Source: Rhynchopus sp. YZ270_cl-10 (Eukaryota > Euglenozoa > Diplonemea > Diplonemida > Diplonemidae). From it: DNA of 64,000 bases. Shown piece by piece: positions 10,436 through 21,246 of the stretch; positions within the stretch are counted from its first letter, which is position 1; each line of letters starts with the position of its first letter. The stretch spans positions 1,922,001 through 1,986,000 of the forward strand of contig OZ037838.1 in the NCBI GenBank assembly GCA_964035575.1. Direction: 5' to 3'. Below the pieces are notes generated by a model. That model saw only the letters and a program-made list of their open reading frames with translations. It made no database searches and was not told the DNA's origin. Made by a program: the position numbers and the translations under genes.

Positions 10436-10671
10436 AACCACACACCTTTGTTTCCCCTCTGTACCTCCCCGCTCTCCTCTTTTGCAAGAACGCTCCTTCG
10501 CTAATGACGCGATCTTCTTTGCTACACAACAGCTCTCTGCGTACGACACTCTATGTCGTTCTTGGAGACTCACTTCTACGAAACACGTATTTAACCCACC
10601 AACCTTCTTATTTGTCATTGCGAAGTGACACCACCAACCATCACATCAAACACAACAGACCCCTTAACAAT

Positions 10672-11773
10672 ATGATGGATGTGACCTTTGTGCTGGAAGA
10701 GTCAGGCGTGACTGCGACAGTGGAGGTGCCGTGCGAGGCGAACGTTGCAGCGGCAAAGGAGGTTGCGTGCACGGCGCTTGCTGTCTCGCCTGCGTCTGTC
10801 GAGATGCGCATCGGCACGCAGGTGCTGGAGGGGACGTGCCGTCTGCAGGACACTGCGTTTGATGCAGGGGTGCAGGTTGTGCTTGCCCGCCGCTTTGCCT
10901 ACATCAAGTGTCCTGCTGAATACACTGCAACGAATGTGGGATACTGGTCACTGTCGCGTTGTGGAAAGCTCTGCGTCTATTGTAGTATGGATGGGCACGT
11001 TGGTGGTTACTCCGTCGGTGGATTGGACACAGAAACCTTCGACACCGTCTTCCCGATCACTCCGTCGTCCGCCTGCCAGCTCGCAGTGCAAGACACGCTG
11101 CTTCCTGGCGTGTTGGTTCGAAGGCCTTCTCGAGGTTGCGCTTCCGGGTGGGGAGGTGGTCCGCAAAGTCGACGGCTCCCCGTCCGCGGTGTTCTCCTGT
11201 GGTGGTGTTGTTGTCTCCCAAGGCAAAGACGGGGTCTCTGTGTATGACAAAGACCTTACGTTGCTCCGCTCTATCTCGCGCGAACAGTGCAGGGACGCGG
11301 CAGTGTCGCCCTGTGGTGGGTGGGTGATCACCTCTTCCTGGGAGAAGAGGAACGCGCGTCTGTGGGATGTGAACACAGGTGAAGCTGTTGCATGTTTGCC
11401 TGCGGAGGGGTCGTGTAGAGTGGCGCTTTCACGGTGTGCCTCTATCTTTGCTGTGGTGGGGGGAAACACCGTACAGCTCTATGATTGGAGTGGTGCGGCT
11501 CTTCGCAGTGGTGATGTGGGTGGGGGTGTCTTGGACATGCAGTTCACACCATGTGGGAAGTACCTTGTGGTGAGGGTACAGGAGTATGATGAAGACAGAG
11601 TTGGGTATTACGATATACCCCTGCGCCAGTATGATGTGGCGACCATGTCCTGTGTGCGTGAGATACCGCAATGCGATGCATTTGCGATATCGCCGTGTTC
11701 ACGTGTTGTTATGATCATGCAACAAGATAGCGTCATTGTGACAAGACATCTGTACCCACACAACAGTGAGTGA
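10672..11773 (+). pseudogene. Ubl + propeller gene with internal frameshift (family 1, copy 3)
   Basis: The Ubl (10672-10890) and first blade are in one frame. From about 11060 the family sequence (CFLACWFEGLLEVALPGG onward) continues in the next frame to a TGA at 11771-11773. Between them a short deletion relative to other copies shifts the frame. As it stands the product would end at 11247 after roughly 190 residues. The C-terminus is the second type, TRHLYPHNSE. All later blades are open and well conserved, so the lesion is recent or could be a sequencing error. Confidence 0.65.
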
Positions 11774-12300
11774 TGTGTGACCAAGGGAGGGTGGTGATGA
11801 ATAGAACCCAGGGTACCAGCAAAAAACGCAAGACTTTCAAAACACCCCCAAAAAACCCCTTTTGCCCTGTTGCAGGAACACGTATTCCCCGTTCTTATTT
11901 GTCTGGGAAGGTTCGGGGCACGTGGTTTGGTGCGGTCATGGTGGTTATTTCCTTGGGGGTTCTTCTGCTCTAGGTGTTTCAGAGCTGTCCGAGGCGATGC
12001 ACGCACGCTTCTTCCCCACGGTGCGAGGAGGCGCTTTCTCTTCTTGGTGCTAGGCAGTTCATCACGTCCTGATGCGGTAATGCCCCAATTGTGTGGAGCG
12101 GAGACTGTATATCATATTTGTCGCACGTTCCCAAGGGTAAAGGGGTCCTGCTCTCGCTGTCGCTGAGCAGTTGCATCAGTGTTCGTTTCGCTGTGCACTG
12201 AATGAGTATCGCACTCGCTACTACATTTAGTGTGAGCAAGCCATCAGGTTTCTTTTTTACATCTCCTGTGCGTTTTTCAAATTGCTTGTCAGAGTTTGTT
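11774..12300. other. unique spacer after copy 3
   Basis: No conserved module A or B is recognisable apart from a faint match near 12150-12180 (CTCGCTGTCGCTGAG, GTTGCATCAGT) to the start of 3' module A. Overlapping short ORFs have no domain. From about 12301 a short type I leader without its upstream half begins. Confidence 0.4.
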
Positions 12301-12392
12301 GAAACACGTATTTAACCCACCAACCTTCTTATTTGTCATTGCGAAGTGACACCACCAACCATCACATCAAACACAACAGACCCCTTAACAAT

Positions 12393-13446
12393 ATGATGGA
12401 TGTGACCTTTGTGCTGGAAGAGTCAGGTGTGACTGCGACAGTGGAGGTGCCGTGCGAGGCGAACGTTGCAGCGGCAAAGGAGGTTGCGTGCACGGCGCTT
12501 GCTGTCTCGCCTGCGTCTGTCGAGATGCGCATCGGCACGCAGGTGCTGGAGGGGACGTGCCGTCTGCAGGACACTGCGTTTGATTCAGGGGTGCAGGTTG
12601 TGCTTGCCCGCCCCTTGCTTTGCCAACATCAAGTGTCCTACTGAGTACAGTGTAGAGATGCCGTCTGCAACGCAGCGGATGAAGCATTTAGCGCTGTCTC
12701 CTTGTGGAGCACTCTGCCTCTATAAACAGGTGGATGGCTACGTCACCGGCCTCGATACAGAAACCTTCAGCCCTGCCTTCAGGTTCAAAGTTGACGGGGT
12801 GTGCAGTGCACTTGCCATCTCACGGTGCAAGACACGCTTCTACGTGTCGTGCTATGAAGGTCTGTACGTGGTTGCGCTTCCGGGTGGGGAGGTGCTCCGC
12901 AAAGTCGACGGACGCATGACGTACGCAGTGTTCGCGTGTGGTGGTGTTGTTGTCTCCCATGTCGCAAATAGAGTCTCTGTGTATGACGAAAGCCTGACGT
13001 TGCTCCGCTCTCTCTCGCACAAGGGTTTTCACCACATAGCAGTGTCGGACTGTGGTGAGTGGGTGATCACCTCCTCCTTCAGTGAGAAGAACACACTTCT
13101 GTGGGATGTGAACACAGGTGAAGCTGTGGCATGTGTGCCTGCGAGAAGGAATTACGTGGCGCTTTCACGGTCTGCCTCTGTCTTTGCTGTGTGTGAATAT
13201 AATGTAGTGAACCTCTACGACTGGAGTGGTGCGGCTCTTGGCAGCTTTGAAATTGAGCGGTCTTCTTCCGTCTGTGACGTGCAGTTCACTCCATGTGGGA
13301 AGTACGTCGTTGTTGGGTTTGGTAATGGTGTAGCCACAGAGTTTACTCTACACCAGTATGATGTGGCGACCACGTCGTGTGTGCGTGAGATACATGACGC
13401 GGGTTTGCTGCAAATACGATTGATGAAAGCAAATATATTCAACTAA
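12393..13446 (+). pseudogene. Ubl + propeller gene, frameshifted and 3'-truncated (family 1, copy 4)
   Basis: The Ubl starts at 12393. At about 12610 one extra base (CCGCCCCTTGC versus CCGCCCTCGC in sister copies) moves the propeller to another frame, which then stays open to 13446. The last blade is cut: after CVREIHDAG the usual GLFAISPCSRVVV and TQHLYPY are replaced by LLQIRLMKANIFN, and homology stops immediately before the perfect hairpin at 13442. The leader is the short form shared with copies at 40203 and 57930. It is probably non-functional. Confidence 0.65.
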
Positions 13447-13483
13447 TTCCTAATGGGTTTTTTTTTACCCATTAGGAATTAGT
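13442..13483. repeat. perfect 17-bp hairpin with T8 loop
   Basis: ACTAATTCCTAATGGGT at 13442-13458 pairs exactly with its reverse complement at 13467-13483 around eight Ts. It sits at the point where the propeller gene loses homology, suggesting the end of an inserted or rearranged sequence. Confidence 0.7.
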
Positions 13484-14332
13484 GCGTATGACGTGGGTAG
13501 CGTACCAACTAATCAACAAGACGAACGGGGTTTTTATTATTTCCTCTCGACGTTAATTCATCTATCTTCCACTTTATTCTGAGTTCAAAGGTGCAAAAGT
13601 CAAGGAAAACGTCCGAATGGAAGTTATCTAATGAGCAAGAAATTCAGAAGGTTACCTTTTAAGGGGGGATACTTACACCTACACAGCGCAGCATTGCGCA
13701 CCTCGTACTCAATTGCATTACACAGACTGGAGATGTTGAGCCGAATGAAGGTTCGAGAAGTTGGAGAGAAAGTTGACCTATTGCCTGCTTCCACACCTGT
13801 GGTGTGTGGCATCCTGTAAGTTCTTTGTGAAGTGTTTACGTCAACATAATTTGAATTACACACGCAAACCTTTCCAACAGTTTATTTATTTGAATGAAAG
13901 TATTTTAGTTTTGAGAAACAGGATCGTGGCAGCACTAACTCATCTTCAGTTACCTGCAGGTTTTTGTTTCCTCCTTTTGTGCACAACACAGGAAAACGGG
14001 AAACGAAATTGTGGATAGGTTTTCAGTTGACAACTTGCACGCTTCCATTTTTTTTTTGCAGACAACAACGCAGTGTAACGCAGCGTAACGCAGTGTAACG
14101 GAGTGGTTGTTAGGAAATAATACAAACTGTAAGGATCGTACCTTTTTGGAATCGAAGGATGAATTCGTGTGTATAATTCGATAGTCTTGCATTTGTTTCC
14201 TCTCTCCCTTTCTCCCCAACCTCTGCTCCCCGACTCCAATTCAACCAACACTCACAGACGGGGCCAAAACAAACTCTGCGTTTCAAATAAATAATTAGAA
14301 AAAAAAAAATGTTCTCCATTTTTTATTTTTAC
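13484..14332. repeat. family modules and short tandem repeat
   Basis: 13675-13880 carries the exon/intron-like module with candidate intron 13816-13880, and 13918-14000 the conserved downstream stretch. At 14067-14106 a 10-base unit (AACGCAGTGT) is repeated four times with small changes. The remainder to 14332 shows no gene; 14215-14290 resembles 60675-60750. Confidence 0.5.
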
Positions 14333-14630
14333 TTCCTAGATGTGACTAGGCATGTGAGGCTTGGGATCATCTTTCAATACTTCTTCCTATTTTAGCGCAC
14401 CTTTCGCCGCTTGAAGTCGTCCTGTGAGGTCTTAGTCTTCGGGAATGAGAAGTAGTATCCACCGTTTAAAGTGCGATCGAAATAATTTATTGTTATACTG
14501 GGCTTGATTTTTTATTACTCATCAACGCCCAGTGTTGCCAGTGCAGGTCACTGTTGTACACTACATTACACCCTTAGGCCTTTTCTTTACTGGCAATAAG
14601 ATAACCGCAGCTTTACAGCGCAATTAATTC
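14333..14630. repeat. diverged 3' module A fragment
   Basis: Recognisable by CTTGGGATCATCTTT, GCACCTTTCGC.GCTTGAAGTCG and CAGCTTTACAGC, in the same order as in the near-identical copies but with many differences. It ends where the DIRS-like element begins. Confidence 0.6.
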
Positions 14631-14800
14631 TGAACAAGATAAAACAAAAAAGCTTGCGTTTCTTTTATCGAACAGATTTTATTCTCCGCCCCGTACCCAA
14701 AACGTAAACACCACTTTGAATCAGAAAAAATATTTTCTTTTCTTTTTTCTTCCACACGCGCTTGGTTTTTGTGTTTCATTAACTTTTATCAAAAAGCTTT
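14631..14800 (+). repeat. A1 terminal repeat of the DIRS-like element
   Basis: 170 bases from TGAACAAGATAAAAC to CAAAAAGCTTT, identical by eye to A2 at 19407-19576. It ends 43 bases before the gag-like start, separated from it by a pyrimidine tract. Confidence 0.85.
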
Positions 14801-14843
14801 ACCGTTCTTTTCCCTCTTTTTCTTCTCTTCTTTCTCTCTCATT

Positions 14844-16235
14844 ATGCCTGCCACGGACACCCGCACGAAGGCGCAGCTCCTTGCGGCTCTGCGAGACATG
14901 AAGAGGCAGGCGGAGGATCAGAGGGCGGACCTGGAGGAGCGCGAGGCGCGGATGGAGAAGAAGCTGGATCGGGCAATGTCATCTTTGGCGGCGCGAGACC
15001 CGCCCGCCGACCACCAACAATATTGTTACGACCTCCAGGATGAAGGAATGGAGGGTCGCGGGGGGTGGGATCAGAGCGGGTACGAGGCGTGGGACTATGG
15101 GGATGATAATGAAGGGGACCCCGTTGATGACGTGCCGGGTAACGGTGCAGATGTTGACGACGACGACGACCTGACGGAGGAACCGAATACGCAGACGACA
15201 AAGCCACCTGTGGTGAAGCCGGCGACGAAGGCTGCGACGCGTGCTGCGAAACCGTCTCCGCGTGCGTCCCCCGAAAGCCCTGCGACGTTGTCCGAGATGG
15301 TGGAGGCCGTGACGGCGGCCGTGCTGGCGCGTCTTCCTCCGCAGCTCCCCGCGCAGGGCAAGACGCCTGATGTCCCGCCGACGCCGAAGCTGGCTGGGAA
15401 GAGACGCAGAGACCCGCCGTGTGACATTTTCCCATTGCTGACAACGGCGGCTGCGGACGCCTTGTACGTGGCGTACACGGAGGAGCACGGGGACTTTTTC
15501 TTTGACCGCATGCCTGAAGAGGTGTCTCGTTTGCTCGCCAACTGCGACAAGCAAGCCGAAGCCATGACGGTCTTATCGGATTACGCGCCGCTCTCCGCAC
15601 CGAAGGGCCCTGTGACGCAGTCTTCTGCCGACGACGACCAGGAGGAGGAAGGTGCAGACATTCGGTGCTACACTGAAGTGTCCAGGTGGCCTGAGACGTT
15701 TGACGAGTCCTGGTTTGCGGAGTTTGAGCGGGTACTCCGTGCTAGGACGGACATGTACGCGTTTCTGGGCAACCACGGGCTTCAGGAGAAACGCGACAGG
15801 ACTTTTCTGACCATCCGAAACTTTTGGATCTTCCGGAACCAGAACCCCGCAGCGCTGACCGAATGGCTCCGCCGCATGAGGGGGCACATGGCTGAACTGG
15901 AGGCCCTCCGTGCCACCTACACCACGAGGTCCCCGGGGGCGGCCGAACACATGCGCAGGCAGCTCGAGTCGAATAATCTTCCTCGCGCCCTGCGTGACGC
16001 CCGCAGGAGGTTCGAGGTGGATTTTCGGCCTACGGGAAAGTCGAATGGGGCCACGCACAACACCACGCACTTTCCCAGAAAATCGACAGGCAGAGCGACC
16101 CCGAGGCCGGCCCAGACCCCGAAGCCCACACCGAAGACTGCCCCGAAGAAGCCGGAGGGGAAGGCCTGCCACCGGTTCCTGAAGGGGCTTGCGTGCCTCA
16201 AGCATCCTTGCCCGTTCGAACACCAGAAGCAGTGA
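14844..16235 (+). CDS. gag-like protein of the DIRS-like element
   Basis: 463 residues from the first ATG after a CTTTCTCTCTC tract. The N-terminal part has a charged helical segment (about residues 10-55) that looks like a coiled coil. An acidic, low-complexity middle is followed by an Ala/Pro/Lys-rich stretch, and the C-terminus holds a CCCH-type zinc finger (CHRFLKGLAC, then C and H, spacing 8-4-3), suitable for nucleic-acid binding. Gag-like first ORFs of this class are thought to package element RNA. It ends 18 bases before the recombinase frame. Confidence 0.7.
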   Translation: MPATDTRTKAQLLAALRDMKRQAEDQRADLEEREARMEKKLDRAMSSLAARDPPADHQQYCYDLQDEGMEGRGGWDQSGYEAWDYGDDNEGDPVDDVPGNGADVDDDDDLTEEPNTQTTKPPVVKPATKAATRAAKPSPRASPESPATLSEMVEAVTAAVLARLPPQLPAQGKTPDVPPTPKLAGKRRRDPPCDIFPLLTTAAADALYVAYTEEHGDFFFDRMPEEVSRLLANCDKQAEAMTVLSDYAPLSAPKGPVTQSSADDDQEEEGADIRCYTEVSRWPETFDESWFAEFERVLRARTDMYAFLGNHGLQEKRDRTFLTIRNFWIFRNQNPAALTEWLRRMRGHMAELEALRATYTTRSPGAAEHMRRQLESNNLPRALRDARRRFEVDFRPTGKSNGATHNTTHFPRKSTGRATPRPAQTPKPTPKTAPKKPEGKACHRFLKGLACLKHPCPFEHQKQ

Positions 16236-16253
16236 CCACGATGGGAGGACTCG

Positions 16254-17201
16254 GTGGCGGGGCTGGAGGCGCGAGCGACGTGTGCCGCGACGAAGGCGCA
16301 GACGCGCAGCATCGTGCGGAAGTACGAAATGTACACGCGCGCCTGCGGACTCGGGCAGATGCCGCACCCTTTGCGCCTACGGGCGTTCGCCGCCGCAATG
16401 TTGTCGGATCGGATGAGCGCGGAGGAGAAGGAGAGGCTGCTGGTGCGAGCGCCGGGGCAACGTGGGCGACCCTTCTCCCTGGCGATGACGACGTCGGCGC
16501 TGGAGCGGTACGTGAACGTGCTGGCTCGGGTGCTGGAAGTGCCGGACAGTGTGCTGAGGGAGACCCGCAAGGGGCTGGTGCGCACTCGCCTGGAACGACG
16601 GGAAACCCCCACTCACGCGCCACCCCTGCCCTACACCTGCATGCAGCAGACTTGGAAGCGTCTCTGGCGAGAGGGAAACAGTGTTCTGTGTGCGGCCGTG
16701 GCGTTGGCGTGGACGGGTGCGCTGCGCATGGCAGACCTGCGTGCTATACTCCCATCAGACGTCGTGCTCCCAGAAGCAGGCAGGGTGGGCACGGGCACCA
16801 TTGCGATAAGGTGGTGGACGGTGAAGGAGGCCAGGCTACGAGGGGACCCAGCCGAGCTGCTATACACCCTCCCCGAGCATATGTTCCCTGCCATCCGCCG
16901 GTGGAAGCTACGCGGGATGGCGTTCAGTGTGTCAGACATCCGCAACCTGGGACGGGAGACCTCTCTGCACTTCCCCGAATATCGCGACCACTCCTGGAAG
17001 AGAGGGGCCTTGCAGCACTTGGCGATGATGGGGGCCACGTGGGGGGATATGCTGGTGGTGGCACGCCACAAGGAGGTCGACACGCTCCGCCGATACCTCT
17101 GGGGGTGCATCACTCCCGACTTCCTGTCCCTGGAGCGCACATCGGCGATGCTGCACCGCCCGATACCCCAGAGCTGGAGAGCGTCGGGGCGCTCCGACTG
17201 A
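16254..17201 (+). CDS. tyrosine recombinase of the DIRS-like element
   Basis: 315 residues. The N-terminal half is helical, as in core-binding domains. The C-terminal half has the arrangement of tyrosine recombinases: an arginine in WTGALRMADLR, then HSWKRGA, and a histidine plus tyrosine in VVARHKEVDTLRRYLWG. Such enzymes insert the circular cDNA of DIRS-like elements without duplicating the target. Its position between gag and the reverse transcriptase is the VIPER order, opposite to Ngaro elements. The following frame overlaps its end. Confidence 0.8.
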   Translation: MAGLEARATCAATKAQTRSIVRKYEMYTRACGLGQMPHPLRLRAFAAAMLSDRMSAEEKERLLVRAPGQRGRPFSLAMTTSALERYVNVLARVLEVPDSVLRETRKGLVRTRLERRETPTHAPPLPYTCMQQTWKRLWREGNSVLCAAVALAWTGALRMADLRAILPSDVVLPEAGRVGTGTIAIRWWTVKEARLRGDPAELLYTLPEHMFPAIRRWKLRGMAFSVSDIRNLGRETSLHFPEYRDHSWKRGALQHLAMMGATWGDMLVVARHKEVDTLRRYLWGCITPDFLSLERTSAMLHRPIPQSWRASGRSD

Positions 17202-18967
17202 CGGAACGGAACCGTGTGTCCGACTGGTGTCCGGAGTATGCGCGATCATTGGAGACGTCCCACCCTCTGCTTGAGTGGGACTACGACATTGTGGCAGTGG
17301 TGGCGACACATGTGCGTGTGCTGGCGCAGGAGATCGATGCGGCGTGGCAGGGCTGCGACCTGTCGGAGGACAGTGAGACTTGTTTTGTGGAAGATCCGGA
17401 AGGCCACCTCCTGCACCTGAGCTCGGGCTCCGATGTGGCTGACTCGCTCCGCAGGCACGAGCGCATGATTGGGGAATGTGCGGCCTCGGTGTATGCGGTT
17501 GGTGTGGCCCGTGGTCCGTCGAAGGGTTGCGATGCGGCATTGGATGTGCTCCCGGACAGCCGCCTGAACCTATCTGTAGTGGAGGAAGGGCTGAACGAGT
17601 GGGAACGTACGCTCCTGAGGGACTATGTGAACGAGCCCATGCTGCATACGACCACCCGCAAACAGTGCCAGACCTCCTCCTCGCTCACCTGTGCGGACCT
17701 CGCCAGCTTGGTGAAGAAGGGCATCCTGCGCGTAGCTGTGGGCAGGCCGCACATCACCCTCCCCACCTTCAAGATTGGCAAGAAGAACGGCCTGGCGCGC
17801 CTTCTGGTCGATGGGAGGGAGTTTGACAAGAGGTCAAAGCCAGTGCTCCCTCCGCTCACCCCACAACTCTCCGACCTCGAGCGTTTCGTGCTCCAGCACA
17901 ACTTCTTCTGCTGTGTCGACTTTCTGGGATATTTTTTCCAGATCCCTGTCGGCCCCGATCTGCAGACCAAGCTGGGGATCAGGACCACAGAAGGGTATTT
18001 CTGCTTCCGGGTGGCGGTCCCGGGGATCAGCAGGGCTCCCTCTGTCGCGCAGCTGGCCACACTGGGGATGCTACAGCGAGCTAACCTCCGTTCAGTGTCC
18101 CTTGCGATATATGACGATGTCTGCATTGCAGGTCAGACACTGGCGGAGGTGGAGCAGCGACGACAGGCTTTCGATGCGACGTTGCGTGACGCGAACTGCG
18201 TGGTGAGGGAGGAGAAGCGGGTGGACCCCACACACTGCGCGGTGTTCATTGGTGTCCAGCTGGACATGTCGGCGAAGACGTTGGCGCTGGACGAGGACTG
18301 GAGGAGTAAGCTGCTGGCGTCGCCTACGCCCCGGACTCTCACCTGCAGAGCGGTGGCCCACCACATTGGGTGCTACAGATGGGCGCACTTGGTCATGCGC
18401 ACGCCGATCGCTGGGTTCACCCTGATGTGCCGCCTCTCTCGGCAGCTAAGCCGCCACTGCACTACGGCGAAAGAGTGGGACAGGTCGGTTACCTTGACGG
18501 GCTCCTTGCTAGCGGAGTTTCGCCGTGCTGAGAAGTGGCTGGCGGCGTGTCGTCCCCGGCGTGTTCTGGCAGATGCGCCTGCGTGGCACATATGGTCTGA
18601 TGCCAGCGACGTGGGTGCGTCTGTTGTCTTGCTGGACCCTGTGGCACGGAAGGTGAAGGCACGTGTGGACTGGACGTGGGATGCTCTCCTGCTGACGTGC
18701 CGCCCACCCACGCCTATTCGCAGGAGGGAGCTGGTGACCGCCCTCATCGCCATGGCTGTGGCTGACTCTGTTGCCCCGCGAGGGTATGGATTGGATTGTT
18801 TTCATGACAATTCCACTGCGGAGTCACGCCACCGCAAAGGTTCGTCGCCCCACCCTCAGGAGGACCAGCTGATGGCAAGACTGATGTCAGGCATAAGTCT
18901 TCGGAGAAGGTTCACCACGCACCTGGTCGGGACGAAGCTGATGGTGGCGGACCTGGACACGCGATGA
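17150..18967 (+). CDS. reverse transcriptase / RNase H of the DIRS-like element
   Basis: Family sequence in a third frame, recognisable from about 17150 to the stop at 18965-18967. The frame is open further upstream, but there it only shadows the recombinase, so the true start is not fixed; the first in-frame ATG after the recombinase is at 17465. The reverse transcriptase part includes the fingers-palm region (FCCVDFLGYFFQIPV) and the YDD motif of the palm (LAIYDDVCIA). The RNase H part follows (HIWSDASDVGASVVLLD). Overlapping frames are common in this class. Confidence 0.75.
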   Translation, partial: AAPPDTPELESVGALRLTERNRVSDWCPEYARSLETSHPLLEWDYDIVAVVATHVRVLAQEIDAAWQGCDLSEDSETCFVEDPEGHLLHLSSGSDVADSLRRHERMIGECAASVYAVGVARGPSKGCDAALDVLPDSRLNLSVVEEGLNEWERTLLRDYVNEPMLHTTTRKQCQTSSSLTCADLASLVKKGILRVAVGRPHITLPTFKIGKKNGLARLLVDGREFDKRSKPVLPPLTPQLSDLERFVLQHNFFCCVDFLGYFFQIPVGPDLQTKLGIRTTEGYFCFRVAVPGISRAPSVAQLATLGMLQRANLRSVSLAIYDDVCIAGQTLAEVEQRRQAFDATLRDANCVVREEKRVDPTHCAVFIGVQLDMSAKTLALDEDWRSKLLASPTPRTLTCRAVAHHIGCYRWAHLVMRTPIAGFTLMCRLSRQLSRHCTTAKEWDRSVTLTGSLLAEFRRAEKWLAACRPRRVLADAPAWHIWSDASDVGASVVLLDPVARKVKARVDWTWDALLLTCRPPTPIRRRELVTALIAMAVADSVAPRGYGLDCFHDNSTAESRHRKGSSPHPQEDQLMARLMSGISLRRRFTTHLVGTKLMVADLDTR

Positions 18968-19240
18968 GCCGGTGCTTGCGTGTGAGTTTTTGATGTTGTG
19001 ATGTCTGCGTTTTTATTGCTTTTACTTGTGTTTTTTGATTTTATTGACGGCACTCTGTGGCAGGTGAGATAGCCCTGGCGGTCTCTCATCTCTCGGGTGT
19101 TTTTTCTTGTTGTTGTTGTTGTTTTCTTCTTTTTGCGTCTGTCGCGCGTATCGTCCATCCCTTGCCTATGCTGGTGTCCCGCCTGTGGTCACTGGGGCTA
19201 CGGAGATGGGTGAAAATGAGGGGGGGGTAGTTGTTTATGT

Positions 19241-19576
19241 CCCTAGTTTCGACGCGAAACGTTTCCCCATGTATTGCACGGGAAACAATATATATGACAA
19301 ACAGGTGCAGGGTGGTTCCGTGCTTATCATAGAACCCGGCACCTTGTGTGTCTTCCAAAAACCAAAAAGCGTTGTGTGTGAAGTTTTGAAGGAAGGAAAA
19401 ATAAAATGAACAAGATAAAACAAAAAAGCTTGCGTTTCTTTTATCGAACAGATTTTATTCTCCGCCCCGTACCCAAAACGTAAACACCACTTTGAATCAG
19501 AAAAAATATTTTCTTTTCTTTTTTCTTCCACACGCGCTTGGTTTTTGTGTTTCATTAACTTTTATCAAAAAGCTTT
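19241..19576 (+). repeat. B1A2 internal repeat block
   Basis: B1 (19241-19406, starting CCCTAGTTTCGACGCG and ending GGAAAAATAAAA) is followed without a gap by A2 (19407-19576). This joint equals the head-to-tail junction of element ends (B2 to A1). Confidence 0.85.
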
Positions 19577-19737
19577 CCCTCCCTCCACTCCCTGCTTTTT
19601 CTTCATAAAGTTGTGCCTTATTGGCTTGATTGCTTGTTTAGCTCTTTCTCTGTGCTGCTCGCGCATTGTCTGTTTTCCCTTGCGTGCATGTTTTACATGG
19701 TGTTTCTCTCTGTTGCTACTGGCACACTGTTTTGTTT

Positions 19738-21246
19738 CTTCCTGTTGCACGAAAGCGGATGAGCTAATACTGGGTAACCCTGCTTGAGCTGAGTTCTTGA
19801 TGATCCCGGGTGATTCCAGGGTTAGAGTTCTTGTGGCTTCTCGCATGGGTTGGTTCTGCTTGCGTAGAGATCTTGTTGATCCCGGGTGATAAAGAGACGG
19901 AGTGCCGTAGGGGCTCGTCTTTCCAGGGCTAGAGTTCTCGATGCCACTTGTAGGCTTGTTGATCCCGGGTGATAGGAGACTGAGCTCCATATGGGCTTGT
20001 CTCTCCAGGGGTAGAGCTCTGTGGTCGCCTGCATTACTGTGTATTTATGCTCGGATGTTTTTTGTGTCTATTCGCGTATCTCTTTTCTTTCCTGGTACAT
20101 GTATTCGGACGAGTGTATACTGGGTAACCCTGCCTGAGCAGAGTTCTTGAGGATCCCGGGTGATTCCAGGGCTAGAGTTCTTGTGGCTTCTCGCATGGGT
20201 TGGTTCTGCTTGCGTAGAGATCTTGTTGATCCCGGGTGATAAAGAGACTGAGTGCCGTATGGGCTCGTCTTTCCAGGGCTAGAGTTCTCGATGCCACTTG
20301 TAGGCTTGTTGATCCCGGGTGATAGGAGACTGAGCTCCATATGGGCTTGTCTCTCCAGGGGTAGAGCTCTGTGGTCGCCTGCATTACTGTGTATTTATGC
20401 TCGGATGTTTCTTGTGTCCATTTGCTCTGTCTTACTTTCCTGTTACATGAATGCGGATGAGTGTATACTGGGTAACCCTGCTTGAGCAGAGTTCTTGAGG
20501 ATCCCGGGTGATTCCAGGGGTAGAGTTCTTGTGGCTTCTCGCATGGGTTGGTTCTGCTTGCGTAGAGATCTTGTTGATCCCGGGTGATAAAGAGACGGAG
20601 TGCCGTATGGGCTCGTCTTTCCAGGGCTAGAGTTCTCGATGCCACTTGTAGGCTTGTTGATCCCGGGTGATAGGAGACTGAGCTCCATATGGGCTTGTCT
20701 CTCCAGGGGTAGAGCTCTGTGGTCGCCTGCATTACTGTGTATTTACGCTCGGATGTGTTTTGTGTCTACTTGCTTATCTCTTTTCTTTCCTGTTACATGA
20801 ATGCGGATGAGTGTATACTGGGTAACCCTGCTTGAGCAGAGTTCTTGAGGATCCCGGGTGATTCCAGGGGTAGAGTTCTTGTGGCTTCTCGCATGGGTTG
20901 GTTCTGCTTGCGTAGAGATCTTGTTGATCCCGGGTGATAAAGAGACGGAGTGCCGTATGGGCTCGTCTTTCCAGGGCTAGAGTTCTCGATGCCACTTGTA
21001 GGCTTGTTGATCCCGGGTGATAGGAGACTGAGCTCCATATGGGCTTGTCTCTCCAGGGGTAGAGCTCTGTGGTCGCCTGCATTACTGTGTATTTACGCTC
21101 GGATGTTTTTTGTGTCTATTTGCTCTGTCCTACTTTCCTGTTACATGCATGCGGATGAGTGTATACTGGGTATCCCTGCTTGAGCTGAGTTCTTGATGAT
21201 CCCGGGTGATTCCAGGGTTAGAGTTCTTGTGGCTTCTCGCATGGGT
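19738..21246. repeat. satellite of about 350-bp units inside the element
   Basis: Four complete units and a partial fifth; the marker TGGGTAACCC starts at 19771, 20121, 20469 and 20819, with its variant at 21167, giving spacings of 348-350. Each unit contains three related subunits of roughly 85 bases headed by GATCCCGGGTGAT, so it is a higher-order repeat. Long antisense frames cross it, but unit lengths are not all multiples of three and no start or domain is shared, so coding is unlikely. Confidence 0.85.

Noticed and set aside
16193-17150. Upstream extension of the reverse transcriptase frame over the recombinase
   Set aside because: The sequence there has no domain and mirrors the recombinase codon pattern; kept only as overlap.
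20172-21082. Long minus-strand ORFs (up to 186 codons) across the 350-bp satellite
   Set aside because: They follow the repeat; unit lengths of 348 and 350 do not preserve one frame, and no shared start or domain exists.
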